NCBI GenBank assembly: GCA_036365455.1
Contig: JAWQUS010000030.1
Coordinates: 9,672,001 to 9,736,000 of the forward strand
Direction of reading: 5' to 3'
DNA length: 64,000 nt
Source of the DNA: Macrosoma leucophasiata
Lineage: Eukaryota; Arthropoda; Insecta; Lepidoptera; Hedylidae
The notes beneath the pieces were generated by a model. The model saw only the letters and a list, made by a program, of their open reading frames with translations. It was not told the origin of the DNA and did not search any database. Position 1 is the stretch's first letter. Each line of letters opens with the position of its first letter. Below are positions 31,453 through 42,044 of this stretch, one piece after another. Position numbers and translations under genes: made by a program.

Positions 31453-32001
31453 GGGGGCGTCCATAAATTACATGAGATTTATAAGGGGGGAGGGAATCGA
31501 GTCAAATCTCATCAATTTTTTTTTCTGATCCAGGTTGTACATGCCTAATATTTAATCTTGAGCGTAATAAGATTAAGATCATTCACTCATTCGTTCGAAA
31601 GAAAATAATTTAATTCATACTTCGACGTTATACATTTACTGACTGTCAAACCACCATATTTGTTTTATACCAAATAGCTCAATATTATATGTTCTTAGGT
31701 TTTCGCGAGCTACACTCACTCATTGATTTTAAAAATCATTTTAGTTTAATATACGCGAGATAAATCCGTAAAAATAGTTTTAGCTCAATATTATCTGAAT
31801 TGACGGTACAGTGTAGCCCGTCTTTTGTTTTCGCGCCACTGTCAGCCTAGCATAGCTTATAAGAAACCCACACTTTGAAAAATCACACTTGAGACTGGGA
31901 GATGGGGGAGGGGGTTGAATAAAATCTCACAACATCTCACCAGAGGGGGAAGGGGGGATAGAAAAATTTAAAAAACCCCTCACGTTTTTTTCGACGCCCC
32001 C
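31453..32001. repeat. 549-bp MITE with TAA target duplication (PIF/Harbinger-like)
   Basis: Ends GGGGGCGTC and GACGCCCCC, each bordered by TAA (31450-31452, 32002-32004). Subterminal G-rich blocks on the left (AAGGGGGGAGGG) and on the right (GGGGGAAGGGGGG). A 3-bp TAA duplication is typical of PIF/Harbinger. No transposase inside. Confidence 0.7.
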
Positions 32002-32184
32002 TAAGTAGCTTCCGTAGCTACGGTACTTTTTTCTATTGACGATAAAAGATAAGATGTTATCAATTCGACGTATTTTTTTTTCTGAGACGTCCAATGTTCA
32101 TTATTTTTTTTAATGAGTGAAGTTAAGAAGTCGACACTTTTTAAAAAATAAAAACTTTTGATAAACTACGGGTGGCAGTACCGC

Positions 32185-32262
32185 ATTTTTAATCTATCTG
32201 CTGCTATTTAGAAGTGCACAGCACTATCGTGTTCCGGTGAGATGGCAATGTATGCGAATGGA
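32185..32262 (+). repeat. poly(A) repeat, diverged internal fragment
   Basis: CTGCTGCTATTTAGAAGTG and CACTATCGTGTTCCGGTGAG match the head-side interior of the family. Confidence 0.6.
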
Positions 32263-32331
32263 ACCAGAATCGAAGCGATGATGATGATTATATGTGAGTA
32301 ATATTTCTACATACATTATATATTATTCGAT

Positions 32332-32745
32332 GCTGTAGAATAAGGGTGGCCAACCGGTCGATCGCGATCTGCCGGTCGATCGCGGCCATTAGTGGCAACA
32401 TTTTCCTGCTTAAAACAAACAAAAAATATAGACCGTTCTCGCTTGACAGAAGCTCATACTTTGGAATCGTATGGATAGTAACTTCAAACTCCAAACTTGA
32501 TTTTGCTAATCAAACGGCAGATGTTCGCAATGTTCACACAAATACACTATGTTATTTCTAAGAAGTTACTAAGAATTTTCAGTTTTTTTCCCTCATAATA
32601 AAATAAAGAACTACATAATTGTGTACGAACTATGCTGTTTCATTTAAAATTTCAAGAAGTAGGTATGTATCTGGTAGATCGCGCTGAGTGTCGTTAGTGA
32701 AAAGTTGATCTTGGGCCTAAACAAGTTAGCTACCCCTGCTGTAGA
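32332..32745. repeat. hAT-type MITE with 8-bp target duplication
   Basis: Element 32340-32737 with ends like AAGGGTGGCC and, inverted, CAGGGGTAGC. The 8-bp repeat GCTGTAGA flanks it on both sides (32332-32339 and 32738-32745). An internal doublet CGGTCGATCGCG occurs near the left end. The plus-strand frame inside has no transposase signature. Confidence 0.8.
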
Positions 32746-32829
32746 AGATATCCAACTAACTCAACTTTCAAAGTAACGTTATATACACCATGTAATAAAT
32801 AAGATCAATGGACTTATGAAGCCATGAGA

Positions 32830-32985
32830 ATGTGTAACTTCGCGATATTTGCATACGTTAATGGTAGTTAAGGAACTTCAGCCTTCGTCAGTCTCCTGCT
32901 GTCATTTATAAAATGATGGCTGCTCGCTTTAAAACGCTTTGTCGCGATTACAGTGCGGAGTGCGTAAAAGTAATGAATAAATTAC
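32830..32985 (+). repeat. dispersed repeat, pair with 40450-40600
   Basis: Shared blocks: TCTCCTGCTGTCA-TTATAAAAT, ATGGCTG-TCG, AAAACGCT-TGTC and ATTACAGTGCGGA. Same orientation in both places. Confidence 0.65.
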
Positions 32986-33896
32986 GCCTAACGCTTAAAC
33001 ATCTTGAATAAATCTACTTGAGTTGGACTAGATCGTTAAAATTTTAGGCGTTAAAAACATTTGGCGATTTAAAAAAAGATACTTAATTGGAGTTCTTTTG
33101 CGCTTTCTTTTCTTAATTTTATCTGTTAGGTTTCGTTAACCTTGGTCCCGACACTCAAAAATAAAAACTGGAACAGAAAATACCTCTTTATAGGTAATAT
33201 TACAAGAAGTCTACAGTACTTAAAAGGATATAGAAAAAAATCTTACTTGTACGGCATCCTGACTCGTACTTAGTCGATTTTTTTAATTGTAAAGGAAAAT
33301 CGATTTCACTATTGTTTGGTAGATAAAATATTTTTTGTTTATACTTTAAAATTAGGTAACAAATAAAGTAAAAAGTAAAATAGGTATACTGTACATTAAT
33401 ACTCGTAAGATATGGAGCTTGAAGATATTATTATAAAAACTAATACATAATTAAGTCGCTTCTTAACTCTTTATGTCCTCTTTTGTCATTACAGGATCAT
33501 AATAAATTTAAATTCAATAAAAGAGATACCCAGGCTGAGGTAAACATTTTTCGTGGAAAAAAGATTAAGCGATGCGGCGTGTAGAATAGTAATATATATT
33601 CTGATAACTCGCCGCGATGGTCTGCTTACTACTTAGCAATTTTTTAGATGGATATCTTTATGAAGAGTACCTACTAGGTACCTTAATTCTACGTTCCGCG
33701 TAATGTGAGAAAAGTTCAAGTCATCATGGAACAGACAAGTTAAGGAAGTCATTTTTAACCTCTTACAAATAAAGATATTGTTTTAAGTATGCACTACAAT
33801 ACAAGTTATACAATTGCAAGAAAAACGTTTTACAATAATATTATTTTTTATTTTCCATCGAAAATCAAGCTCTAACGCAACATGTTGGATAATACA
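32986..33896. other. AT-rich stretch
   Basis: No gene or repeat recognised. Confidence 0.45.
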
Positions 33897-34040
33897 TTTC
33901 CTTCCGTCTTCGATTTTTTTTGGGATACGAACCCTTTTCCCATGACCTCTTTTTAGTCGTGCATTTCAATTTCAATGTACATTCTGTGATCTCATATTCA
34001 GACGTTTGAGTAAACCTTTTTCGTTATATTTTTGTATAGA
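33897..34040 (+). repeat. dispersed repeat, pair with 41366-41500
   Basis: Shared: TTCCGTCTTCGATTTTTT or TCCTCCTTCGATTTTTT, GGGATACGAACCC, GACCTCTTTT and ATTTCAATTT. Same orientation. Confidence 0.65.
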
Positions 34041-34361
34041 ATAACTTAACGTGACAAAAATTATGACTGTAATATTTTTAATTTGTTCTTTATTTTTCAA
34101 TCATTTGCTTGCTTTAGATAGGTATATTTTTTGTTAATAATAGCGAATCAACTCGTAGTATTGTGGCCAGTTGTAACAATGGAAACTCTTCGTTAAGTAC
34201 TTAGATATTTAAGTAGATACTACTTCGTTCTAACTCGAATATCTAGCTACTCTAATACCTCGATTGACGACTAATAATTCCGTTACGACTCTGATGTTCC
34301 AGAAAGGTAACTGATAGTAAGAGTGGGAACGTGAATGAATATTTAACGCTGTCTACAGAGA
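34041..34361. other. spacer
   Basis: AT-rich, nothing recognised. Confidence 0.4.
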
Positions 34362-34402
34362 AAACATACTTATCATATTAACACAATATGATAAGTATGT
34401 TT
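34362..34402. repeat. short perfect inverted repeat
   Basis: 18-bp arms AAACATACTTATCATATT around the spacer AACAC. Confidence 0.95.
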
Positions 34403-34439
34403 ATGAAGAGAAAAAATAGGCGGATAATTATTATTATTA

Positions 34440-34572
34440 TGTCTTCCCGGACCCTTGTCAGGCTTGCGCGGGGACATGGGGGGTCCAACACGTAGAGGCC
34501 CTTTCGAGAATTTTGATCTACTTTGTAATGGGTTATATTCGGCCGGACCTCTCTCTGACTGCATCAATAGTT
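34440..34572 (-). repeat. dispersed repeat, family Y, copy 2
   Basis: Counterpart of 7600-7850; see that entry for shared blocks. Confidence 0.55.
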
Positions 34573-34938
34573 AATACAGACACAGACAGAACCCGCAGAA
34601 TATAATGGGACTATTGTAATGAAAAATGACTTGCCAAACTTTGGGCTATGTGGGTGAACTGGGGGGACTAGCTGGCTGGGCCTATGAAGTGAGATCCGGC
34701 ACCTGCCTATATTCAACATCTCACATTATCGAATCCTACTTTAGGCAGGTGGTGACTCGCCTCTCCTTGGTGGGCCCCCAAAACAGCCAACCCGATGGTC
34801 GACGGGAGGAAACACTGTTGAGAGAGGCTGGGGGTGTCGAGAGGTGTGGCCCCGGTTTCACCATCACGAGCGAGTAATCTCGAGCTCGGAGCGGGCTTCC
34901 CCGCAATTATGCCTTTAGACACTTCCACCCCCGCGTGT
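34573..34938. other. GC-richer block, unidentified
   Basis: Clearly richer in G+C than its surroundings (for example GGTGGGCCCCCAAAACAGCC). Open frames occur on both strands but no family is recognisable. Its contact with family Y suggests 3' UTR of the same unidentified LINE. Confidence 0.4.
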
Positions 34939-34994
34939 ATGGCTCTTGCAGAAATTTAGACAACAGCCTATTATCTAAATTTCTGCAAATGCCA
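34939..34994. repeat. imperfect inverted repeat
   Basis: ATGGCTCTTGCAGAAATTTA and its complement with a few mismatches, about 25-bp arms, 6-base centre. Confidence 0.85.
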
Positions 34995-35030
34995 TACTAT
35001 TATTATTAATAAAGCCTTTTTTTATTCCTT

Positions 35031-35075
35031 AACAAAAACATTTTACAATTATTTAAATTGTAAAATGTTTTTGTT
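35031..35075. repeat. short perfect inverted repeat
   Basis: 19-bp arms AACAAAAACATTTTACAAT around TATTTAA. Confidence 0.95.
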
Positions 35076-35404
35076 GGTGGTCAACATGGTCATTAACACA
35101 TTATTATTATTTTTAGTGAGTACAAACACAATTAATACAATCAATATTAGTACAATTAATATTAATACCCATATTTATTAATTATAATAAATTAATTAGG
35201 TAATATTTCTAAAGATATTTTTATTAATTTTTATGTTAATTTTATTATTAATTTCAAATACAATTGATTATTATTTATGTTATTAAGTAGATATTATTAT
35301 ATAAGTTGATATTATTATTTATTGTTTATATATTATTTTACCTTTATTTATAATTAATTGTTATTTATTAAACATGCATAGTAATTAATTATTATTTTTT
35401 GTTT
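35076..35404 (-). other. extremely AT-rich block, probable 3' UTR of the LINE at 35405
   Basis: Almost only A and T, made of TATTATTATT and TTAATTAAT-like words. It follows the LINE stop region on the minus strand, so it may be its 3' UTR or an expanded tail. Confidence 0.45.
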
Positions 35405-35548
35405 CATTAAGGACCTCTCTGCGAGTAAAGGCCTCCTGCATTTCACTCCATACTTTTCTATTCTGTGCCTTTTTTATCCAGTTGGTTCCGGCTACTTTAA
35501 GAATCTCGTCTGCCCATCGTGCCTTCGGTCTACCTCTTTTTCTTTTAA
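35405..35548 (-). pseudogene. LINE reverse transcriptase C-terminal fragment
   Basis: The minus strand reads KRKRGRPKARWADEILKVAG, then TNWIKKAQNRKVWSEMQEAF in one frame. This GRP-RW-DEI ... A-NR-W-EAF arrangement is the C-terminal end of many insect LINE proteins (RTE/R4-like). Only about 45 codons remain, with no start and no catalytic part, so it is a 5'-truncated relic. Confidence 0.8.
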
Positions 35549-35700
35549 ATTACAATATATAACAATGACATAATTTATTAAACGATCTGTGTAATAGTTG
35601 GAGTTACTGTTCACGTTCATGTTTAGTTATTAATGCTGCCGTTGATGTAGGTATCGGTGAAAAGGAAAGGTCAAATGTTCAATACTCATTGTTCACTTAA

Positions 35701-35769
35701 AACAAAATTGAAGGATCTACTGAATGCCTTGCGGGTGGCAAGGCATTCAGTAGATCCTTCAATTTTGTT
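35701..35769. repeat. perfect inverted repeat, 32-bp arms
   Basis: Arms 35701-35732 and 35738-35769 (starting AACAAAATTGAAGGATCTAC) match without mismatch around GGGTG. The longest perfect hairpin in the window. Confidence 0.97.
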
Positions 35770-35872
35770 AGGAGAAATTGCTTGCTACGCAAATTACAGC
35801 GCAAGAATATTGATGTAAAAAACCGTCAGATTTGCATTAAAGAATGCGACCAGTAACACCAAGACACGAGTG

Positions 35873-36163
35873 TTTTTTTAATGTACTGGAAGTGGCAACA
35901 AGCATGCAGTTCACATTGATGTGAATGATTGATGACTGCAGCCTATAGACACCCCCATGAAGACCAAGGTCAAAATGCAGATGCGTTACCACTCCTGAGG
36001 CCTAAGGTGTTATGCCTCTGTGCCGGAAATTACAGGGCCGTACATTACCACCTGACCGGAACACTATAGTGCTGAACACTACCATTTAGCGGCAAGTAAA
36101 TTAGGTAATGCGGTGGTGCCTACGCCCACGAGCTCCGTCACTGGAGCTCTACCACCAGTAAAA
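35873..36163 (-). repeat. poly(A)-tailed repeat, full length
   Basis: T-run at 35873-35879, whole family in reverse, ending CTCTACCACCAGTAAAA. A small duplication, GAATGATTGATGAC, is specific to this copy. Confidence 0.85.
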
Positions 36164-36418
36164 GAGAAATTGTCATGATTATGTATCACTGCCTACTAGT
36201 CTGTTTTCACAGCTAAGTTGCTGATCCTATCTCGAAAGGTATAATATAATTGAACTGAAGGTAAACCTTCAGCGCCAGTCGAGGGTTTAAACACCATCAA
36301 CACTCATTTAATCCAAAGGCCACTCAAGCCAATTGTGAACACCTTGCTAATTAGAGAAAACCTAGTTTAACCTAAGGTAGGTATAATTTCATTACCTAAA
36401 AGTTATTCTTTGTCCCAG
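36164..36418. other. spacer before the candidate exon
   Basis: AT-rich; ends in a polypyrimidine-rich acceptor-like stretch, TTATTCTTTGTCCCAG. Confidence 0.4.
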
Positions 36419-36690
36419 GTATAACCACTAAGCCAACAAGCCAAGCCAATTCAAAGAATCTTAATTTAAATCCCAGTATCATAAATGTTCCACGTCAACC
36501 TTGCTTAAATAGCTTGAATACGGGTATTCCTGTGACCAAAGGTTATAAAGGACCACAATCCCTGAGTAAATTATTAACAGAGGAAACCTCTTTGTGTTAT
36601 AATGAAATAAAAGGCTTGGCACATATTTGTATTCAATTACATGCGTCAACCGTTTTCGTGACTATGCTTGAAAGAAATGTTTTATCGGCG
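36419..36690 (+). CDS. candidate internal exon, unidentified protein
   Basis: Open for 90 codons plus two leading bases between an acceptor (TTCTTTGTCCCAG, ending at 36418) and a donor (GCG|GTAGGTAATA at 36691). Translation is Asn/Ser/Pro-rich at first (QANSKNLNLNPSIINVPRQP) and then more structured (LCYNEIKGLAHICIQLHAST, VFVTMLERNVLSA). The splice signals and mixed codon use favour real coding sequence over a chance frame. The exon ends on a codon boundary, which would fit the phase of the coding relic at 46333. I do not recognise the family. It could be a host gene exon lying between repeats, or a relic of one. Confidence 0.4.
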
Positions 36691-37311
36691 GTAGGTAATA
36701 TTACAACAAATTAATGCGGGATAGCTTCGTTCATTGTCACTTACCACAATAATGGACTTTTAGTTGACATTTATTTTTCTATCATCTAAAAGTGGTTAGT
36801 TTAGTGTGGTTTAGTAATTGTGGTGTTCGAACCGATGCTCTCGACGCCGCTGACTTGCCTTTAGTATCACTCACTGCACCATTAACAACCATTGCACCAA
36901 TTTAAACAGCGTGTATCCTTTGTCATGTGTGACGGATTGTGTCGTAATAGTAGGAGAGATACTGAACCCTCCGAGTACCGTTGATAAAACGCCACTACAA
37001 ATATAATATCGCAACAATTATGGTCGCAAAACTATGGCTGCCAGATCTAAAATATGGCAGTAACTCTTCTAATGGCAGTAACTCTTCGAAATCCAGATGA
37101 CGTGACGGGGTGGTCCTTGCCAAGCGATGGTTATCGTACTTAGGATATTATGACTCATCCCTACAAAAATTTCTAGGCTTACAGGCGTTCCGATACTCCA
37201 AGGGTTCACTAGCTCTTGGACCATAATAGTATTTTGGTCTAGATATGACAGTATTGTCAAACTACACACTTACAGTATCTATCAAGAAATAATGCACATC
37301 GACCTCAGAAA
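36691..37311. other. spacer with a repeat shared with 6897-7130
   Basis: GAGAGATACTGAACCCTCCG at 36955 and the inverted ACCATCGC-TGGCAAGGA block near 37110 link it to 6897-7130. AATGGCAGTAACTCTTC is present twice (37050-37090). Confidence 0.4.
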
Positions 37312-37460
37312 GGAGACTCGGCTTATTTCGGGTGTGTAGAGCGTTATCTCTTTCGCGCACTACCAATTTGACGTTTGTTTACCATTTTGACAAAGTGTTG
37401 ACCAATACCGGCAGTGTGCAGCAGAGATAACGCTCTACGAAGCCGAAACTAGCCGATTCG
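37312..37460. repeat. MITE, second copy of the 5781 family
   Basis: Left GGCTTATTTCGGGTGTGTAG and right GCTCTACGAAGCCGAAAC, AGCCGATTC; shorter than the first copy by about 50 bp. Confidence 0.7.
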
Positions 37461-38049
37461 GATCGACCAGGGATCCACAAAACGGATTTATCAACTTTAC
37501 TGTAGAATATTCAAATTACTTAACTTCCAAAGCTGAAAAGAAATAAGAACGTCGCAATCGGGCTTAATTTAAAAATAATGTTAGTTATTCTAAGCGAGGT
37601 GTATCCGTGAAATAGTTTTATCCCGATATTCTCACTGAGTTATTGTAATAAAAAATGTCCATTTCACCTTACATAAAGTAAGAAGTTGCTAAGAATTTAT
37701 TTGTGGTATGCATGTATGTTTCTCAACGACAAGTGCAGGGTTCCTACGCAAAGAGTGTGGAGCACAAAAAGTGTTTTCTACTTGACTGGATATTTTCAAC
37801 GATACGATCTATTTTCGCTTAAAGCGACACCTTATTCCAAACTAACGTCATTTTACTATGTGGTTACATAGAGCATGCAATTTCAGAAATACGTTTTTGG
37901 ATTCATCGGTATATTCCATAGAGCAACACCGGAGGGGAGTAGCCATATGCAGGCTTTCCCCTATGTCAAAATACAAGCCCAAATGGGCCTATACCAGTCG
38001 CCTAGATTAAATGTATGCGTGAAATTGATTCTGTATTTTGTTACAGTCA
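37461..38049. other. spacer
   Basis: Short frames without features; nothing recognised. Confidence 0.4.
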
Positions 38050-38205
38050 AGGTGTAAGTTTCGTAGTAATAGACAATTTTTGTAGTGTGCGTGTGTGTCG
38101 CACGCATTTCCCCCCGCAAAAAATGTCAGATTGTTTTGCATCGGTAATAAAGGCTATGGCTACTCCCCTCCAGTCCGCCGCGGCCAGTGGCCCGTTTGCT
38201 TTATG
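38050..38205 (+). repeat. family Z, left part only
   Basis: GTTTCGTAGTAATAGACAAT, CCCCCCGCAAAAAATGTCAG and GCGGCCAGTGGCCCGT match 30475-30590. A hairpin follows at 38241, as one does in the other copy. Confidence 0.65.
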
Positions 38206-38240
38206 GAATATACCATTATATACGTTGTATAAAATATCTC

Positions 38241-38285
38241 ATAATATCTCATTGTCTATATTCCATATAGACAATGAGATATTAT
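38241..38285. repeat. short inverted repeat
   Basis: 19-bp arms ATAATATCTCATTGTCTAT around ATTCCAT. Confidence 0.95.
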
Positions 38286-38565
38286 AGAATTTTTTGAATA
38301 AAATACTTTTATCGTGTTTTTCTCTGATTGACCACAGTGACGATTAAGTGCCTTTCCACTGTCGATATGTTATTTTTTGTTATAGGATTTCAGATAATAA
38401 GACAAACAAAACATTGGATTTATTATAACAACAGCACAACCTTTATTATAAGTAGGTATTAGTAACAAACAACGCAAAATGAGATCAAAGTAGTTAGCGG
38501 CGCACAAAAAGTGTGCGGTCTTTACTTACAACCCAACATTAACAAGGTTCCAAGCATGTTTGACG

Positions 38566-38700
38566 CATATTTCGTCGTATTAGATTATGAGGGAGGAAAA
38601 CTGGATGTTGACTCCATCCAACTGGGTCCAAACAAACAGATATTTATTCTTTAAAAATGTTAAAGTAGTGGAACGCTGCAGAAACCGTGTGTTACTTTAC
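38566..38700 (+). repeat. dispersed repeat, pair with 43885-44010
   Basis: Shared: TTTCGTCGTA, TTATGAGG-AGGAAAA, and CTCCA-CCAACTGGGT. Same orientation. Confidence 0.55.
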
Positions 38701-39412
38701 AAAACATTGCCTAGCTTTATTAGACTAGGGAGTTTAACTCATAATATGCATTTGAGAGAATGCGTAAAAACATTATTGTTCTTTCTATCGACAAATAAAT
38801 ATAAATGTTACTACTGTTCGTAGTTATAATATATCTGTTATGTAAAAATGCTCCTGTCTCTTACGTCGTGTCACAAATCTAGTCTCATTCAAATTAAGGC
38901 ACATCTAAACTTGTGATATTAGACGATAATATAATCTTGTTACTATGTCATCTAATTTGACCGACCGCGCTCATCTTTTGGCTGTGAAAAAAAGTAATCT
39001 TGACTACAGCCACAATTGTTACCGTCATCTGGTACTGACACTTCACAAGATCACGAAACTTTCCAGCTCGTCACTTGCCTCCAACTTTGTGTCGCGTACT
39101 GTAGTCCAAATCGCTACCACTGCTAGTTCGTTCACTTGAAACACCATAACCTATTTTGCTACAGAAGTACTGGCAGTCGTGCTCTTGATACTTGGAACTT
39201 GACAACGGGCGAAATAAAATGATGTGATATACTTTGGATGATATAAGTATAGACCTCTCGGGCCATCTCACCTTTCAAAAACAGTGTGTTCTTATAGCGC
39301 TCTTGATGCTTTTTTTTAGCATGGCAAATAGATTGAGTAAGGTGATGGTGCCAATGCTTTCGAACTTTGGCGATATGTAAAATACACTGTTTATACTTCG
39401 CTATCATCTTAT
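38701..39412. other. unannotated stretch
   Basis: No gene or repeat recognised. Confidence 0.4.
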
Positions 39413-39560
39413 ATAGTAATACCTTAGGCCTCAGGAGTGGTAACGCATCTGCATTTTGACCTTGGTCTTCATGTGGGTGTCTATAGGCTGCAGTCATCAC
39501 TTAACATCAATGTGAATGCATGCATGCATGCATGCTTGTCTGCCACTTCTACTACATAAA
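39413..39560 (+). repeat. poly(A) repeat, tail-side half
   Basis: Starts ATACCTTAGGCCTCAGGAGT and ends CTACATAAAAAAAA. A (CATG)n expansion replaces the usual CTGCATGCTTG, at about 39517-39534. Confidence 0.8.
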
Positions 39561-40449
39561 AAAAAGTGTTTGAACTTCCAATTTGAGCTACTATCAGGAC
39601 TCTGGATGGTTAATGTATGTATTAAATATCTTCTACTCTAGTGCAAACATTTTAAATATCATACTTAATTTACTATCTATCAATAAGAATAATAATAATT
39701 ATTTCTCATTGTAAACCAGACGAAAAAGTTTTATACGAAAACATTTTCATATTAATATTGCCATGACGAGATCATGATATTATGGTCCCACTATCAAAAA
39801 TTTATGAGATCTCATGTAGAGCCAACTTTTTAGCCAACTCTATAACTAACTTCACAAACTCTAACACCTTAGTCAAAATGCGTGGCTTGGCTCATCTTGG
39901 TTAAATATATAAACTAGTTAAAATTACCCGAACATACCCTACGCACGAATCGTTTGAATAATTTCGTTATGATTGCAATTGCATGGAGCTCTGTTTATTA
40001 TGGTTACCTGTAAATCATGGCTTCCTAAAATGTTTAAGCAAAGGTAAGCAATTAATTTATACCTTGTAAATTATTTATAAGAAGATGGTATAAATAACAC
40101 CCCTTTGACATGACCAATGATGCTGTACCAGGTTGGTTTATCGTAAATGACGCAGTAATTCTTTATCTGGAACTGTGCTATACATAAATATTTATGTCAT
40201 GGGTGTGAGCGTGAGCAACGCGTTTGTATATTTTGCATCATTTTTCGCGTAGGTAGATACTTAATTATGTACTATCTAGATTTTGTTACAGTCCATTTGA
40301 TTACAATTGAACTTCATTATAAATGAAATATACCTATTGAAATATATGTAATCGTTCTTCATACTAGCCAGTGTACAACCATGTACAGCAATGAGTCGGT
40401 ATTATTGTTTTCTGTTTAGATTGACATCGAGACCAATGCGCTACATAAA
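39561..40449. other. AT-rich stretch
   Basis: No gene or repeat recognised. Confidence 0.45.
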
Positions 40450-40600
40450 TATCAGAATTTGTGATCACGTAATTTGAGTACGTTAATTGATGCAACTCCA
40501 GCTTTCGTCATTCTCCTGCTGTCACTTATAAAATTATGGCTGTTCGAATCAAAACGCTCTGTCATAATTACAGTGCGGAAAGCGTAAAATGAATTATTAA
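40450..40600 (+). repeat. dispersed repeat, pair with 32830-32985
   Basis: See 32830 for the shared blocks. Confidence 0.65.
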
Positions 40601-40788
40601 TTTTTGTCTTTTTTTATCATTTGTTAGGAAATTTTAAAGAGTAGTTTCAGAGAGAGAAAATTCTTATTGAAAGCGATGAAAATGCTTTCATCCTAAATTA
40701 TTATTATTATTGCTTTAATTGAACTTAACTTATTGATATAATCCATTAAGTTATCCAATTCATTCTTCCTTATGTAATATCATCACTT

Positions 40789-40945
40789 CAGGTAAAAGTC
40801 GTCCACAGCTGGACAAAGGCCTTCCCAAAGATGCTCATAATCTGGTTGTGTGCCATTAGTGGAGAATGTGCATTAATCACCACGCTTGGCATATGGATTA
40901 GGGATCGTAGTAGTGGTAGTTTTATTGCGCGACGCTACTGTCCAC
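40789..40945 (-). repeat. LINE 3' end fragment (RTE-like)
   Basis: GTCCACAGCTGGACAAAGGC followed by CTTCCCAAAG is a phrase common at 3' ends of lepidopteran RTE-type LINEs, here in reverse. No coding remains. Confidence 0.55.
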
Positions 40946-41089
40946 CCCACGTTATAACATTTGCCACCATGCTATTATACTTATATAGAATTTAAAAGAA
41001 TTTTTGTCCATCAGTGGGTAGCGGGGTCCTCCCGTTTCGACACCTGAATAGGTAGGTCGGAACTAACCTACCTAATTGGTAGCGAGCTT

Positions 41090-41230
41090 ATTGTTATCCC
41101 CCGGCACATTACCAAACTCCAACGACGGCACTGGAAATCGGCCAAAAAATAAGAAAAATTCCAATTGCACGTTTACCTACTCGGGGACCAAACCAAAGAC
41201 TTTATATCCATTTAAAGGAAATTCCTATTC
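41090..41230 (-). repeat. SINE body, degenerate
   Basis: CCCGGCACATTACCAAACTC and AATTCCAATTG-ACGTTTAC parallel the middle of the SINE family in reverse. Boxes A and B are not readable. Confidence 0.4.
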
Positions 41231-41365
41231 AATTTGAATGTATATCTACTCAAAACGGAAAATGGATAAATACCAGCATCATGACTCACGAGTTTAGTTT
41301 TTCTTCCAGAAAAATACTTATTTCCAAGAGAAATCTTGCTTGAATGAACAACCATGTTTATATGT

Positions 41366-41500
41366 CACTTTTCCTTCCTCCTTCGATTTTTTGGGGTACC
41401 AACCCTTTCCTGCGACCTCTTTTCGACGTACATTTCAATTTACATTTTCGGATCACATATTCAAAGGTTTTTGTGAAAATTTGAAATGGATCATAGGTAC
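41366..41500 (+). repeat. dispersed repeat, pair with 33897-34040
   Basis: See 33897 for the shared blocks. Confidence 0.65.
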
Positions 41501-41530
41501 ATTGAATATTTATATAATACTTGGATTGCC

Positions 41531-41812
41531 ACTGGTGGTAGAGCTCCAGTGATGGAGCTCGCGAGCGTAGGCACCACCGCATTTCCTAATATACTTGCCG
41601 CTAAATGATAGTGTTCAGCACTATCGTATTCCGGTCAGGTGGTAATGTACGGCTGTAATTTCCGATACAAAGGCATAACACCTTAGGCCTCAGGAGTGGT
41701 AACGCATCTGAATTTTGACCTCTGTCTTTGTGTGAGTGTCTATAGGCTGCAGTCATCACTTAACATTAATGTGAAATGCATGCTTGTTTGCCACTACCAT
41801 TATATAAAAAAA
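41531..41812 (+). repeat. poly(A)-tailed repeat, full length
   Basis: ACTGGTGGTAGAGCTCCAGT to CCATTATATAAAAAAA. Close to the family average. Confidence 0.85.
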
Positions 41813-41984
41813 ATATTGCCAAACCTGCGTTTATCATTTCATGTCAAATTACTTTTATTCCGTTATACATTACGTATTTGACTAATTATGGTCGTGGATC
41901 TCCAAAAATCACTCCAAAAATGCGTACCTGTTTGATTAGTATCACATAAATGAAAGTCAAACTGATAACCTCCTTTCCTGAAGT

Positions 41985-42044
41985 CGGTTAAAACATACAT
42001 TCTTATAGAAATATGTATCCTATAAGAATGTATGTTTCAACCGG
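41985..42044. repeat. inverted repeat, about 25-bp arms
   Basis: Inner 18 bp perfect (AAACATACATTCTTATAG), spacer of 11, outer CGGTT continued with one mismatch. Confidence 0.92.

Noticed and set aside
35076..35404. Possible mitochondrial DNA insertion because of extreme AT content
   Set aside because: No mitochondrial gene text could be read; position after a LINE C-terminus makes a 3' UTR more likely.
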